DNA from: Prevotella sp.
GTDB lineage: Bacteria > Bacteroidota > Bacteroidia > Bacteroidales > Bacteroidaceae
Assembly (NCBI GenBank): GCA_022771265.1
Contig: JALFCG010000153.1
Span: 1-39,175, forward strand
Direction: 5' to 3'
DNA: 39,175 bases
This document shows, one piece after another, positions 17,337-25,697 of the stretch; positions within the stretch are counted from its first letter, which is position 1; each line of letters opens with the position of its first letter. Under the pieces are notes generated by a model. The model worked only from the letters and a program-made list of their open reading frames with translations, was not told where the DNA came from and did no database searches. The position numbers were made by a program, and so were the translations under genes.

Positions 17337-18473
17337 ATGAAAAAAGCATTTTTTACCATCGTGATGATAGCCTTTGCCATCGGCGGATGGAGCCAGAGCA
17401 TTCTCACAGAAGTGTTTAACCTGCCCGACGAGAAAGAGAGGCTGCTCGGAGGCGACGCGTCAATGCTTCCGTCGTATGAGCAGAAAGGCACTGTCTATCG
17501 CGACGCCGAAGGCAATACCGTCGATGCCCTCGACTTCATGAAGGCGAACGGTTGGGACTGCATACGCATCCGGCTCTTCGTCAATCCGCACAAAGCCCCC
17601 GGAGAGAACAAGGGTGAAGGCGTGTGCCAGAACCTCGACTACGTGAAAGGCCTCGGAAAGAAAGTGAAGGCAAAGGGCATGAAGGTAATGCTCGACTTCC
17701 ACTACTCCGACACCTGGGCTGACCCTGGCAAGCAGTTCATACCATCCGACTGGAAAGACCATTCGGTGGAAGCCCTCTGCGACAGCATCTACTCGCACAC
17801 CGCCAGCTCCCTTCGCGCCATGAAAGAGGCAGGGGCAGAGCCGGAACTGATACAGGTGGGCAACGAGATAACCAACGGCATGCTTTGGCCTGTCGGAAAG
17901 ATCAACCACACGGAAAAGGACAACTGGGACGTGCTGTGCCGCATGATTGAGAGCGGTACGAAGGCTTGCCGTGAGGTGTGTCCGAAGTCGAGGATAATCA
18001 TCCACACGGAAAAAGCCGGCAGGTGGGAAATAACGAAACGTTTCTACGAGGAGCTGCGCTGCCACCGGAACGACTATGACATCATAGGGCTGAGCTACTA
18101 CCCGATGTGGCACCGCAACATGGGCGTACTCGCGGCAACACTCGACTCCCTTGAACGCGACTTCCCCTTCAAGGACGTGATGATTGTCGAGACCGCCGCC
18201 TACTACTCACACGACAACGACCGATGGTCGAAACCTGACACTTACTCGGAGTTCTACCCCATCTCGGTTGACGGGCAGACGATGTTCACGAAGGAACTTG
18301 TCGCCGAGCTGCGCCGCCACAAGAACGTGACCGGACTGTTCTGGTGGTTCCCCGAAGAGAACGGTTCGGGACAGGAAGTGACCAAAGGCTGGCTCAACCG
18401 CGGGCTCTTTGACAACAAGACCGGACGTGCCCTACCCGCCTTCTACGAGTTCTCTAAATGGGGAAAGAAGTGA
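17337..18473 (+). CDS. GH53 arabinogalactan endo-beta-1,4-galactanase
   Basis: 378 residues from ATG at 17337. An in-frame TTG at 17325 would put residues ahead of a clear signal peptide (MKKAFFTIVMIAFAIGGWSQ), so the ATG is preferred. GH53 features: NGWDCIRIRLFVNP near the start, VMLDFHYSDTWADPGKQ, acid/base Glu177 in LIQVGNEITNG and nucleophile Glu285 in VMIVETAAYY, then GLFWWFPEENG. The enzyme cuts beta-1,4-galactan, the galactan side chain of pectin. No lipobox and no sorting domain are seen, so it may be periplasmic. It is divergent from the regulator gene and its stop overlaps the start of tcdA. Membership in the pectin locus is inferred from position and substrate. Confidence 0.93.
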   Translation: MKKAFFTIVMIAFAIGGWSQSILTEVFNLPDEKERLLGGDASMLPSYEQKGTVYRDAEGNTVDALDFMKANGWDCIRIRLFVNPHKAPGENKGEGVCQNLDYVKGLGKKVKAKGMKVMLDFHYSDTWADPGKQFIPSDWKDHSVEALCDSIYSHTASSLRAMKEAGAEPELIQVGNEITNGMLWPVGKINHTEKDNWDVLCRMIESGTKACREVCPKSRIIIHTEKAGRWEITKRFYEELRCHRNDYDIIGLSYYPMWHRNMGVLAATLDSLERDFPFKDVMIVETAAYYSHDNDRWSKPDTYSEFYPISVDGQTMFTKELVAELRRHKNVTGLFWWFPEENGSGQEVTKGWLNRGLFDNKTGRALPAFYEFSKWGKK

Positions 18474-19216
18474 TGGGGAAAGAGATTTTCAACAGGGTGG
18501 AACGCCTCGTCGGCGACACGACGATGAAGCGGATTGAAGAGACCCGCGTCATAGTGTTCGGCATTGGAGGCGTGGGCAGCTGGTGTGCCGAGACGCTCGT
18601 CAGGTCGGGCATCGGCCACTTGACGATAGTGGATTTCGACCGTGTGGGAACGACAAACGTCAACCGCCAGCTGATGGCAACCACCAAGACCGTCGGGCGG
18701 GTGAAAGTGGAGGCACTGAAGGAAAGGCTGCTGGAGATAAACCCCGAGGCTGACATCGTGGCGGTGGAAAACGTTTATAACGAAGAAACAGCTGACGGCT
18801 TCCGCCTCGACGACTACGACTACGTCGTTGACGCCATCGACAGCCTTAAGGACAAGGCCCTGCTCATCGAACGCGCCTGCCGTTCGAAAGCACGCCTTTT
18901 CTCCTCTATGGGAGCAGCCTTGAAGATTGACCCAACAAAGATTCAGGTGGCGGAGTTCTGGAAGGTGCGCGGTTGTCCGCTTGCCCGTGCATTGCGCGAA
19001 CGCTTCAAGCGCACTAAATGCCGACCGGCGAAGAAGTTCCTCTGCGTATTCAGCGAAGAACTTCTGCAAAACCGAGGCGAGGCAGTTGACGACGGCAGCG
19101 ACTCAGGCATAATCCACAAGGCACAAGTCAACGGTTCCCTCGCCCACATCACGGGCATCTTCGGTTTCACGCTTGCAGGACTAATAATCGACGATATATG
19201 GAAAAAAGAGAATTGA
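18473..19216 (+). CDS. tcdA: ThiF-family tRNA threonylcarbamoyladenosine dehydratase
   Basis: 247 residues from ATG at 18473, which overlaps the GH53 stop as TGATG; an in-frame ATG at 18458 would add five residues and cannot be excluded. The nucleotide-binding stretch IVFGIGGVGSWCAE, then DFDRVGTTNVNRQ, and DYDYVVDAIDSLKDKALLI are typical of the E1-like TcdA (CsdL) group, which cyclises t6A at position 37 of tRNAs reading ANN codons using ATP. The usual C-terminal membrane-like segment (ITGIFGFTLAGLIIDD) is present. Position directly after a secreted glycanase is odd and probably reflects translational coupling, not a shared task. Confidence 0.9.
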   Translation: MGKEIFNRVERLVGDTTMKRIEETRVIVFGIGGVGSWCAETLVRSGIGHLTIVDFDRVGTTNVNRQLMATTKTVGRVKVEALKERLLEINPEADIVAVENVYNEETADGFRLDDYDYVVDAIDSLKDKALLIERACRSKARLFSSMGAALKIDPTKIQVAEFWKVRGCPLARALRERFKRTKCRPAKKFLCVFSEELLQNRGEAVDDGSDSGIIHKAQVNGSLAHITGIFGFTLAGLIIDDIWKKEN

Positions 19217-19665
19217 TGCAACGAGCCATCCAGCTTTCCATTGAAAGCGTAAGGAATGGCGGCGGACCCTTTGGTGCTGTCATAGCCAAGGACGGAGAGA
19301 TTGTAGCAGAAGCGTCAAACAGCGTGACCATCGACCACGACCCTACGGCGCACGCTGAAGTGAACGCCATACGCAAGGCGACCCAACAGCTTGGCACCCA
19401 TGACCTTAGCGGCTGCGAGATTTTCACTTCCTGCGAGCCCTGCCCCATGTGTCTTGGCGCAATCTACTGGGCACATCTTGACCGCATATATTATGCCAAC
19501 GACCGCAAGGATGCCGCCTCAATAGGTTTCGACGACGACTTCATCTATCAGGAGATAGCCGTGCCCGTTGAAGAACGCCAAAAGCCCATGGAGAGCTTCC
19601 TTCGCAGCGATGCAATCAAAGCCTTCGAACTATGGAAGGAGAAGGAGGACAAGATAGAATATTAA
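19198..19665 (+). CDS. guaD: guanine deaminase (cytidine deaminase fold)
   Basis: 155 residues. Zinc motif HAEVNAIRKA and PCPMCLGAIYWA, preceded by GGPFGAVIAKDGEIVAE. The C-terminal half (GFDDDFIYQEIAVPVEERQ, ending KIEY) is close to Bacillus subtilis GuaD, which separates it from the tRNA adenosine deaminase TadA. The reaction is guanine to xanthine plus ammonia in purine salvage. ATG at 19198 overlaps tcdA by 19 bp; a second in-frame ATG at 19216 overlaps the tcdA stop, but the longer form matches the family's N-terminus better. Confidence 0.88.
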   Translation: MEKRELMQRAIQLSIESVRNGGGPFGAVIAKDGEIVAEASNSVTIDHDPTAHAEVNAIRKATQQLGTHDLSGCEIFTSCEPCPMCLGAIYWAHLDRIYYANDRKDAASIGFDDDFIYQEIAVPVEERQKPMESFLRSDAIKAFELWKEKEDKIEY

Positions 19666-19681
19666 CATGGAACAATTGAAA

Positions 19682-19723
19682 TAAAAAAAGAACGCCACGA
19701 CTCATCAACGAGCTGTGACGTTC
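19682..19723 (-). terminator. intrinsic terminator of the minus-strand RNA
   Basis: A stem from 19690-19701 with 19712-19723 (GAACG.CAC paired with GTG.CGTTC on the other arm) is followed on the minus strand by seven U (A-run 19683-19689). There is no T-run on the plus-strand side, so it serves leftward transcription and ends 17 bp from the guaD stop. Confidence 0.75.
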
Positions 19724-19963
19724 AAAGCCTATGTTTAACTAAAAATCCTTTTTCTGTTAAATTCTGGCTCGTTTAGCCAGAGTCCCGAGGCTATTAAAAA
19801 ATAGCTCACGGGGCGTCATAACTAAAACTAATACTAACCTTGAAAGTCAAGGGAGCCTCACGGCTGCCTCTGTTATCCACATTAAAACTTTCTTTCTACC
19901 AATAACTAAAAACCTAAAACTATAAATATTACTACTAACCTAAAACAATCTATTAACCTTTTG
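19683..19963 (-). ncRNA. candidate structured non-coding RNA with own promoter and terminator
   Basis: About 280 nt with no coding frame. The first ~95 nt are AU-rich (GGTTAATA, TAGGTTAGT); then come hairpins at 19851-19868 (GGCAGCC-GUGA-GGCUCCC, a GNRA loop), 19839-19851, 19784-19812 (CCCG and AATAGC arms), 19764-19780 (CTGGCT/AGCCAG) and the terminator. It does not match any RNA class I can name. Alternatively it is the 3' tail of the ispF transcript, but the consensus promoter near 19970 argues for a separate RNA. Confidence 0.5.
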
Positions 19964-19969
19964 ACGATG

Positions 19970-20001
19970 CAAAGTTACAACATTTTTCTCAACCTGTCAA
20001 T
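19970..20001 (-). promoter_or_regulatory. promoter of the candidate ncRNA after guaD
   Basis: Minus strand: ATTG (complement 19998-20001), 20-bp spacer, TAACTTTG (complement 19970-19977). The -7 box is exact; the -33 box matches TTG. It lies 140 bp downstream of the ispF stop. Confidence 0.5.
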
Positions 20002-20083
20002 AGTTTAATGCCATTTCCTTTGAGAAATCTCTTTATTCTTGACCTAAATCAACGTTCTGTTTGCGCACACAACAGAAATTAAC

Positions 20084-20102
20084 AGCATTTTCATGCTTTT
20101 TT
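20084..20102 (+). terminator. weak plus-strand terminator
   Basis: AGCAT (20084-20088) and ATGCT (20093-20097) form a short stem followed by six T. It could stop rightward transcripts reading through from guaD before they enter ispF antisense. The five-pair stem is short. Confidence 0.3.
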
Positions 20103-20118
20103 AATCTTCTATTCCATT

Positions 20119-20598
20119 CTATGATTTCTCGACGAGGACGGTGGCGTAGGCGCTGATGCCTTCTTCCCTTCCCGTGAAGCCGAGCTTTTCGGTCGTTGTC
20201 GCCTTTATCGAGATGTCATCGACATCGCAACCGATGACCTCAGCAAGACATTCCTTCATTGCGGGGATGTGTGGATTCATCTTTGGCCGCTCGGCGCAGA
20301 TGGTGGCATCGATGTTTCCGAGCTTGTAGCCCTTGGTGGCTATAAGATCTACAGTCTTGCGCAGGAGTATCTTGCTGTCGATGTTGAGGGTGTCGGCAGA
20401 AGTGTCAGGGAAGTGATAGCCAATGTCGCGCATGTTTGCAGCGCCGAGCAAGGCGTCGCAGATGGCATGTATCAACACGTCGGCATCGCTATGACCGAGC
20501 AGTCCTAACGAATGCTGAATCTTTATTCCTCCCATCCACAGCTCGCGTCCTTCAACGAGTTTGTGGACATCAAATCCAAATCCTACTCTTATTTTCAT
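20119..20598 (-). CDS. ispF: 2-C-methyl-D-erythritol 2,4-cyclodiphosphate synthase
   Basis: 159 residues, the normal length. Metal-binding signature GFGFDVHKL at the N-terminus and LGHSDADVLIHAICDALLGAA, then GYHFPDT, and the C-terminal KATTTEKLGFTGREEGI. It closes the cyclodiphosphate ring in the MEP pathway of isoprenoid synthesis. No promoter is evident just upstream: 22 bp before the start a MITE-like element begins, and beyond that is porV, so read-through from the porU-porV transcript or a promoter inside the element would be needed. Confidence 0.97.
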   Translation of the reverse strand: MKIRVGFGFDVHKLVEGRELWMGGIKIQHSLGLLGHSDADVLIHAICDALLGAANMRDIGYHFPDTSADTLNIDSKILLRKTVDLIATKGYKLGNIDATICAERPKMNPHIPAMKECLAEVIGCDVDDISIKATTTEKLGFTGREEGISAYATVLVEKS

Positions 20599-20620
20599 TA
20601 TCTATTGAACAATTATTTAC

Positions 20621-20905
20621 TGAACTTTCCCACCCTTTTTTATCCAGTTGAGTAACTTGCTCCCCCTCTAAGATAGAGGGGGTGTCACGAAGTGACGGGG
20701 GCGTATGATCTTCCAGCACATGCTTCCAGCACGAGCCTTACAGCAGAAGCATTTATCAGGAGAACGAGTGCTGACGTTTTCATACTCCTTCCCCCCTTCG
20801 GGGGACTCCCCCTATCTTAGGGGGAGAGCTAAATTACTGTCATGCAGTGGGGTTGCTATGATAAGATCATATTGTAATGCTATTCTAAAGGGTGGGAAAC
20901 TATAA
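20621..20905 (-). mobile_element. MITE-like element, copy 1
   Basis: About 285 bp with terminal inverted repeats: TGAACTTTCCCACCC at 20621 and, at the other end, AAAGGGTGGGAAA (20887-20899), after which the match decays. It is nearly the same along its length as the copy at 26337-26606. Inside it are strong hairpins: CCCCCTCTAAGATAGAGGGGG near 20670, GTCAC-GAA-GTGAC, and CCCCCTATCTTAGGGGG near 20810. It carries no credible gene, so it is non-autonomous. Relative to copy 2 it has about 18 extra bp in the middle. It fills most of the 346-bp gap between porV and ispF. Confidence 0.75.
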
Positions 20906-20944
20906 TTACTTGAGTTTCGCATTAGCTCAACTTAATCTCAGGCT

Positions 20945-22108
20945 TCAACGCCTGAACAAGTCCTTGATCCCGTCCATATCAAACGCGAGGGAGAAGCGGA
21001 GAGTCTGGTCGAGAGGGTTGCTCTGAGCCGTTGAGATGACATATCCCACGTCCAAGGAGAAGACGTTCATGCGGAAACCGCCACCAACGGTGAAATACTT
21101 TCTATTGCCCTTGTTCTGGCTCTCATGATGATAGCCGGCACGGAGCGAGAACTGGTCGTGATAGACATACTCGGCACCGACGCTCCACTGTATCTCCTGA
21201 AGCTCCTCCTTAAAGCCTCCGGGAGCGTCGGAGAAACTCTTGAAGATGCCGGAGATGGCACTCACGTCACTATACTCGCGTATGACGCGGTCCTGATAGT
21301 CGGCAGTACTCTCGCCTTCCTGCTGTTTCGGCACTGTAGGCACAAGCAGTTTGTTGGCATCGGCACTTATGGCGAAGCGGTTGTATTCGTCAACAGGGAT
21401 TAGGAGCGACGCTCCGAGACGGAGGTTGGCAGGGAGAAACTGGCTGCGGTCGTCGCCGTAATAGGAAATCTTGCTTCCCACATTACTTATATTAAGACCC
21501 AAGCCAAGCTGGCACTCACGGCTGCCCATGGTGAAATAGTTGTTGTAGTACATGGCGAGGTCAGCAGCCACGGCGGAAGCAGGAGAAGAGTCCTCGGAAT
21601 AGTCGTAGCGAAGGTCGCTGTAGAGCCAGCGCAAGGCTGCCGCCATGGAGAAATGCTCGCTAAGCATGAGCGAGTAAGCCACGTCGATGGACATCTCGTA
21701 GGGGTTGACCGTCATCGACTCGTTGGCAGTATGTACTTCTCCGAGGGAGAAATACCTCACCGAGCCCGAGACGGCGCTATAGTCGCCTATGCGATAGTAG
21801 CCGGCAAGATAGGCGAGGTCGATATCGCTGACGAGCTGGCGTAGCCACGGAGTGTAGTTAAGAGCTATGCCCGCACGGCTTATGCAGAACGGATACTTTG
21901 CCGGGTTCCAGTATTGGGAGTTCACGTCGGGGTCGGTGGCAGCTCCCACATCGCCCATGCCTGCCGCCCTTGCGTCAGGAGCTATTGTCTGCGAAATCAC
22001 CGCATGCTCAACCTGATTGAACTCCGATAGTTTCTCGTCCTGTGCCACCGTCGTTGTCACGACGGCAAACAAACCTATTATATATAATGTAAGTCGTTTC
22101 ATTGTCAT
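20945..22108 (-). CDS. porV: type IX secretion system outer membrane protein PorV
   Basis: 387 residues; the second Met (MKRLTLY) at 22102 may be the true start. A signal peptide ends at VAQ. The PorV/LptO signature is clear: SQTIAPDARAAGMGDVGAATDPDVNSQYWNPAKYPF is split across residues 40-75, followed by a FadL-like barrel and the end RFSLAFDMDGIKDLFRR. PorV shuttles type IX cargo from the translocon to the attachment complex with the peptidase PorU, encoded 28 bp upstream. The porU-porV order matches Porphyromonas gingivalis. Confidence 0.95.
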   Translation of the reverse strand: MTMKRLTLYIIGLFAVVTTTVAQDEKLSEFNQVEHAVISQTIAPDARAAGMGDVGAATDPDVNSQYWNPAKYPFCISRAGIALNYTPWLRQLVSDIDLAYLAGYYRIGDYSAVSGSVRYFSLGEVHTANESMTVNPYEMSIDVAYSLMLSEHFSMAAALRWLYSDLRYDYSEDSSPASAVAADLAMYYNNYFTMGSRECQLGLGLNISNVGSKISYYGDDRSQFLPANLRLGASLLIPVDEYNRFAISADANKLLVPTVPKQQEGESTADYQDRVIREYSDVSAISGIFKSFSDAPGGFKEELQEIQWSVGAEYVYHDQFSLRAGYHHESQNKGNRKYFTVGGGFRMNVFSLDVGYVISTAQSNPLDQTLRFSLAFDMDGIKDLFRR

Positions 22109-22136
22109 ATCTACAAACAGAAACGGAACAAGTTGG

Positions 22137-25100
22137 CTATTTATTGCTTAAGACGACAAGTTTTTTTGTTTTTGACGTATATTCGCCGTCAGCCGTCGCC
22201 ATTTTCACCCTGTAGAGATAGATGCCCGTACCGATGCGGCTTCCTCCCGGAGAGGTAAGGTCCCAATCGACGGTGACGGTGTTGGTGACGGGGGTCTCCT
22301 TCTGCCGTTTGGTCCAGAGCTTGCGTCCAGCCATGTCGAAGACATCGACCGTCACCTCCATATTGCTGCCCACGCGGTCGTGGATGACACGGAACGAGGT
22401 AGTGGTCGAAGCGGGGTTGGCAGTGCTCTCAACGTCGAGCAGTTTCGGCGTAGCTGAACCGCTGACGCGGAAGCGCAGGGTCGAGGTGGAGGAGTTGTTG
22501 TAGATGTCCCAGGCGCGGAAGGTCAGGCTGTGGTCGCCTTCGTCGAGTGCGGGAATCTGGAAGGCGACGGTGCCGCTACGGTAGCTTCCGAAGTCGAAGG
22601 AGAAGTTGTCGTTGAGGACGTAGGTCATGGAAGGGTCGTCGTCGATAGTCAGCAGAAGGTCGTGACCGATGCCCGTGCCGGCGGCGTTGATACCGCTCTC
22701 GTCGAAGAGTTCAGCCATGAAATAGGGCGAGGAGTTGACCTCGTCGCCGTTGGCAAACGCCTGCGAGTTGAGATAGCAGTAGATGGAAGGGCCTACGGTG
22801 TCGCTGCCGTCGATGGCAGTGCCGTTGAAGGCGATGTTGCCAAAGGTGCCGTTTGCTTGTCGTCCGCTCGTCTCGGCGGCATAGAGCAGCACCTGTCCCG
22901 TGGCGTCGCTGTAGGTGATGTCCTTCGGCACCACGAACTCAAAGGCGAAACGTCCTGTACGGACGCTGTCGGTGCCACGGAAGATGACGTCCTTACGGTC
23001 GAGATAGGTGAAAGCCCAGTCGGTGCCTTGGGCAGAGGTGTTGTTCATGCGGCAGGTGACCACGTCCTCAGCCCCCCGCACAGAGGCAGTCATCGTGCCG
23101 TTGAAATCAGTTGCCGTGCTACCCGCAGAGGCCACGTGCCCAGCTATCCTCACCGTCTCGCCCGCCTTGAGGGTCACGACGGTGTTTTCCTTAGCAGGCA
23201 GACCGTTGATGCTATCGACCGTTGCGGTCATGGTGGGGCAAGGGAGCTTCAGCGCGGGGTCGCCGAGGAGCACGTACTGCAGTTTGTTCACCGTGAGGTC
23301 CTGCATCTTGTCGGATGCGGAATAGGAGCTTGCCAGTTCCACCTTTGCCTTTCTCACCGCCTCGCCTATGGCAGGCAGACGGAGGTCAGAGCCGGGTGTG
23401 AAGAGATATTTCAGTGTGGTGCGGTTGATATAGCTGTTGCGGTCGGCATATACGGTGCGTGTGGTGCCGAAGAAGGCGATAGCCCCTCCGTCGGCGTATG
23501 CCATCGCCGTCTCGCCGATGTTGCCAGCCTGTCCGTCGAAGGGCATGATGTCGCAGGAGGCTGTAATCCAGAGAGGCAGCCGCGTAGTCTCTACCGACTT
23601 GAAGTCTTCGAGATTCAGCACGTATTCATGTGAGAAGCTGTCGGCGTTTCCATGGCCGCAATAGTCCATCACGAGTGCTCCGTCCTTCATGTATTGCCTT
23701 AGAAGCCGTGTCACTTCAGGATAGCTGTTGCCAGTGGCAGAGTTTTCCATCTTGTAAGCGTCCCACATCACCTTCTTGATGTCCATGGCAGGGCAGATTG
23801 CCTTTACGGTCTCGGCGGCATTGTCGGCATCTTCCATGTGGATGTTGTTGTTTCCGTCGTCGCCCATGAACACGAGGGTGTTCCGCCATGTCCCCATGTC
23901 GTCGTCGGAGAGGTAACGCTCAATCTTATCGACAAGCGTCCTTGCCTCGTCGGCAGTGCGGGCGGTCAACCGTCCCACAGCCACGTCGGGCTTGCCTGTA
24001 TATTGGGTTCCGATGGCAAGCTGCTCACCGTCGTCGAGCATGGTGAAGAAGTCGTCGGTGACGTAGCTGTCAACGGCGCTCGTGGAGTTCTCGCTCTCAT
24101 GGCAAAGGAGGAAGTCGCGGCGGTCCTCATTAGCCCAATCGGCAGAGAGCATTCGGTTGTCCCACGCTCCGTCGCCGAAGAGCAGCAGGTATTTTGGCAT
24201 GTCAGCTTCCGAAGCGGCACGGTCGTAGAGCATCTTCATGTAGCGGCGTAGCGCCGTGGCGTCGGGCGTTCCGCTGGAGAACTCGTTCCACAGTTCGTCT
24301 TCCGCCACAATCCTGACGGAGAGTCCGTCCTTTGCCATGTGCAGTTGCCTGAGTCTTTCCGCCTCGCCTGTCCACTTGCGGCTTTGCGGCACCACGATGA
24401 CCATGTCGATTGCCCTGTCGGCATGAAGGTTCTGCCGCTCCACTGCCGAGACGTATTCTGCTGCGGGGAACGACGAGTCGAGGTCGGGGCGGTCGGCCGG
24501 TTCGTCAGCCATGAGGGCTATGTAGTCGAGACGCATGTTGCCGTTGCCGTCCTGTCTGACGGTCACGGTATTCACTTCCTGAAGGTCAGCCACCTCGAAA
24601 GTTTTCATTGCCGTGCACGCCTTGTCGTAGGAGCCACAGGCTGAGGTCGTGAGGCTGCCGAGCGCGGTGCCGTTGAGCGTGACGGTGGCGGTCAGTGGCT
24701 GGTCGGCGGCAAGGGCTACGACGAGCCGTCCTGTGGCAGAAGGCTTGGCTACGGAAAGCGTGAAAGAGCGGCTGTTGCCGTTGCCGAAGAGCTGGGAGTC
24801 GTAGAGGTTGCGCCCGCCATGGTACCAGGCAAAATCGTCGCGCTCGTAAAGGCTTCGCTGTGCGTAGGCGGAATGGTCGAAAGAGTTCAGGAAGTCTTCT
24901 TCTGAAAGCGTGGGTGCGAGGCTGTCGCCTTCGGTTATGAAGTAATAGCCATAGTCGGAATAGGGGTTGCGTGTCCTGCCTGAAGAGGTCCAGCTGACAG
25001 GTCCTTGGGCGAAGAACAGGCGTCGCCCGCCGACGTCACACAGTGCCACTTCCTTAAGGTCGTCGGTTTGCATGAGATAGTCGCCGTCGAGACGTTCGGG

Positions 25101-25691
25101 CTGCAGGGCTCCTCCATAGCCATAGACCCTCACCTTCTTCAGGTCGCTGAATCCGGCCTTTGCCGCCACAGCCGCCGTCAGTTCGTGGATGCCTGTCGTG
25201 CCGACCCTAACCTTTGCCCACCGTCCCTTGGCGAGCACCGATGTGGAGGCATACCGTGCGTCGGAGCCGTCGTCGCCGCTCCTTGTCCTTGCCTTAAGCA
25301 GCGAGTTGCGGTGGAGCGTGAGCTTGAAACCGACGATTTTCTTCCATCGCCCTTCCTTGAAGACTATCGGCACGAAAGAGGCGGTCAGCGTCGTCCGTTT
25401 CTTCTCCGTACCCACAAAGATGTCGATATGAGGCGTTTCCGGAAGCCGTCCCGACACAAGGCGTTCCACCCGTCTCACGTCGTTGGGTGTCATGTCGATA
25501 TACTCCGGATAGTCGATGCTGACGGAATAGGAGGCAGTGGCATCGTCGATGGCGAACGTCTCGCTGACCACAGGCAGTTGGTCGTCAATCCTCACCTCCG
25601 AGGCGGTAAGGTTGCGGAAAGCCTGAGCGTTCGTCATAAGTGCGAACGCCACGAGCAGAAGAGTGGTTATGGTCAGCCTAAGACGGTTCAT
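22137..25691 (-). CDS. porU: type IX secretion system C-terminal signal peptidase PorU
   Basis: 1184 residues. A signal peptide ends at TNAQA; the N-terminal region holds VRIDDQLPVVSETF. A gingipain-type C25 peptidase domain carries YLLLFGDGAWDNR, His680 in YCGHGNADSF and Cys713 in WITASCDIMPFDG as the catalytic pair. The C-terminus (SRIGTGIYLYRVKMAT, TSKTKKLVVLSNK) is itself a sorting-type domain, as in known PorU. The protein removes sorting domains from cargo and anchors it at the cell surface. The start is 6 bp after the FAH stop, so the two are cotranscribed. Confidence 0.95.
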   Translation of the reverse strand: MNRLRLTITTLLLVAFALMTNAQAFRNLTASEVRIDDQLPVVSETFAIDDATASYSVSIDYPEYIDMTPNDVRRVERLVSGRLPETPHIDIFVGTEKKRTTLTASFVPIVFKEGRWKKIVGFKLTLHRNSLLKARTRSGDDGSDARYASTSVLAKGRWAKVRVGTTGIHELTAAVAAKAGFSDLKKVRVYGYGGALQPERLDGDYLMQTDDLKEVALCDVGGRRLFFAQGPVSWTSSGRTRNPYSDYGYYFITEGDSLAPTLSEEDFLNSFDHSAYAQRSLYERDDFAWYHGGRNLYDSQLFGNGNSRSFTLSVAKPSATGRLVVALAADQPLTATVTLNGTALGSLTTSACGSYDKACTAMKTFEVADLQEVNTVTVRQDGNGNMRLDYIALMADEPADRPDLDSSFPAAEYVSAVERQNLHADRAIDMVIVVPQSRKWTGEAERLRQLHMAKDGLSVRIVAEDELWNEFSSGTPDATALRRYMKMLYDRAASEADMPKYLLLFGDGAWDNRMLSADWANEDRRDFLLCHESENSTSAVDSYVTDDFFTMLDDGEQLAIGTQYTGKPDVAVGRLTARTADEARTLVDKIERYLSDDDMGTWRNTLVFMGDDGNNNIHMEDADNAAETVKAICPAMDIKKVMWDAYKMENSATGNSYPEVTRLLRQYMKDGALVMDYCGHGNADSFSHEYVLNLEDFKSVETTRLPLWITASCDIMPFDGQAGNIGETAMAYADGGAIAFFGTTRTVYADRNSYINRTTLKYLFTPGSDLRLPAIGEAVRKAKVELASSYSASDKMQDLTVNKLQYVLLGDPALKLPCPTMTATVDSINGLPAKENTVVTLKAGETVRIAGHVASAGSTATDFNGTMTASVRGAEDVVTCRMNNTSAQGTDWAFTYLDRKDVIFRGTDSVRTGRFAFEFVVPKDITYSDATGQVLLYAAETSGRQANGTFGNIAFNGTAIDGSDTVGPSIYCYLNSQAFANGDEVNSSPYFMAELFDESGINAAGTGIGHDLLLTIDDDPSMTYVLNDNFSFDFGSYRSGTVAFQIPALDEGDHSLTFRAWDIYNNSSTSTLRFRVSGSATPKLLDVESTANPASTTTSFRVIHDRVGSNMEVTVDVFDMAGRKLWTKRQKETPVTNTVTVDWDLTSPGGSRIGTGIYLYRVKMATADGEYTSKTKKLVVLSNK

Positions 25692-25697
25692 CGGGTG

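Noticed and set aside
20705..20905. 66-codon frame within MITE copy 1
   Set aside because: Not kept open as a protein in copy 2, and it crosses the strong hairpins and the terminal repeat.
22530..23633. 367-codon open frame opposite porU
   Set aside because: Lies wholly inside porU, whose catalytic His and Cys are intact; no recognisable domain or promoter of its own.
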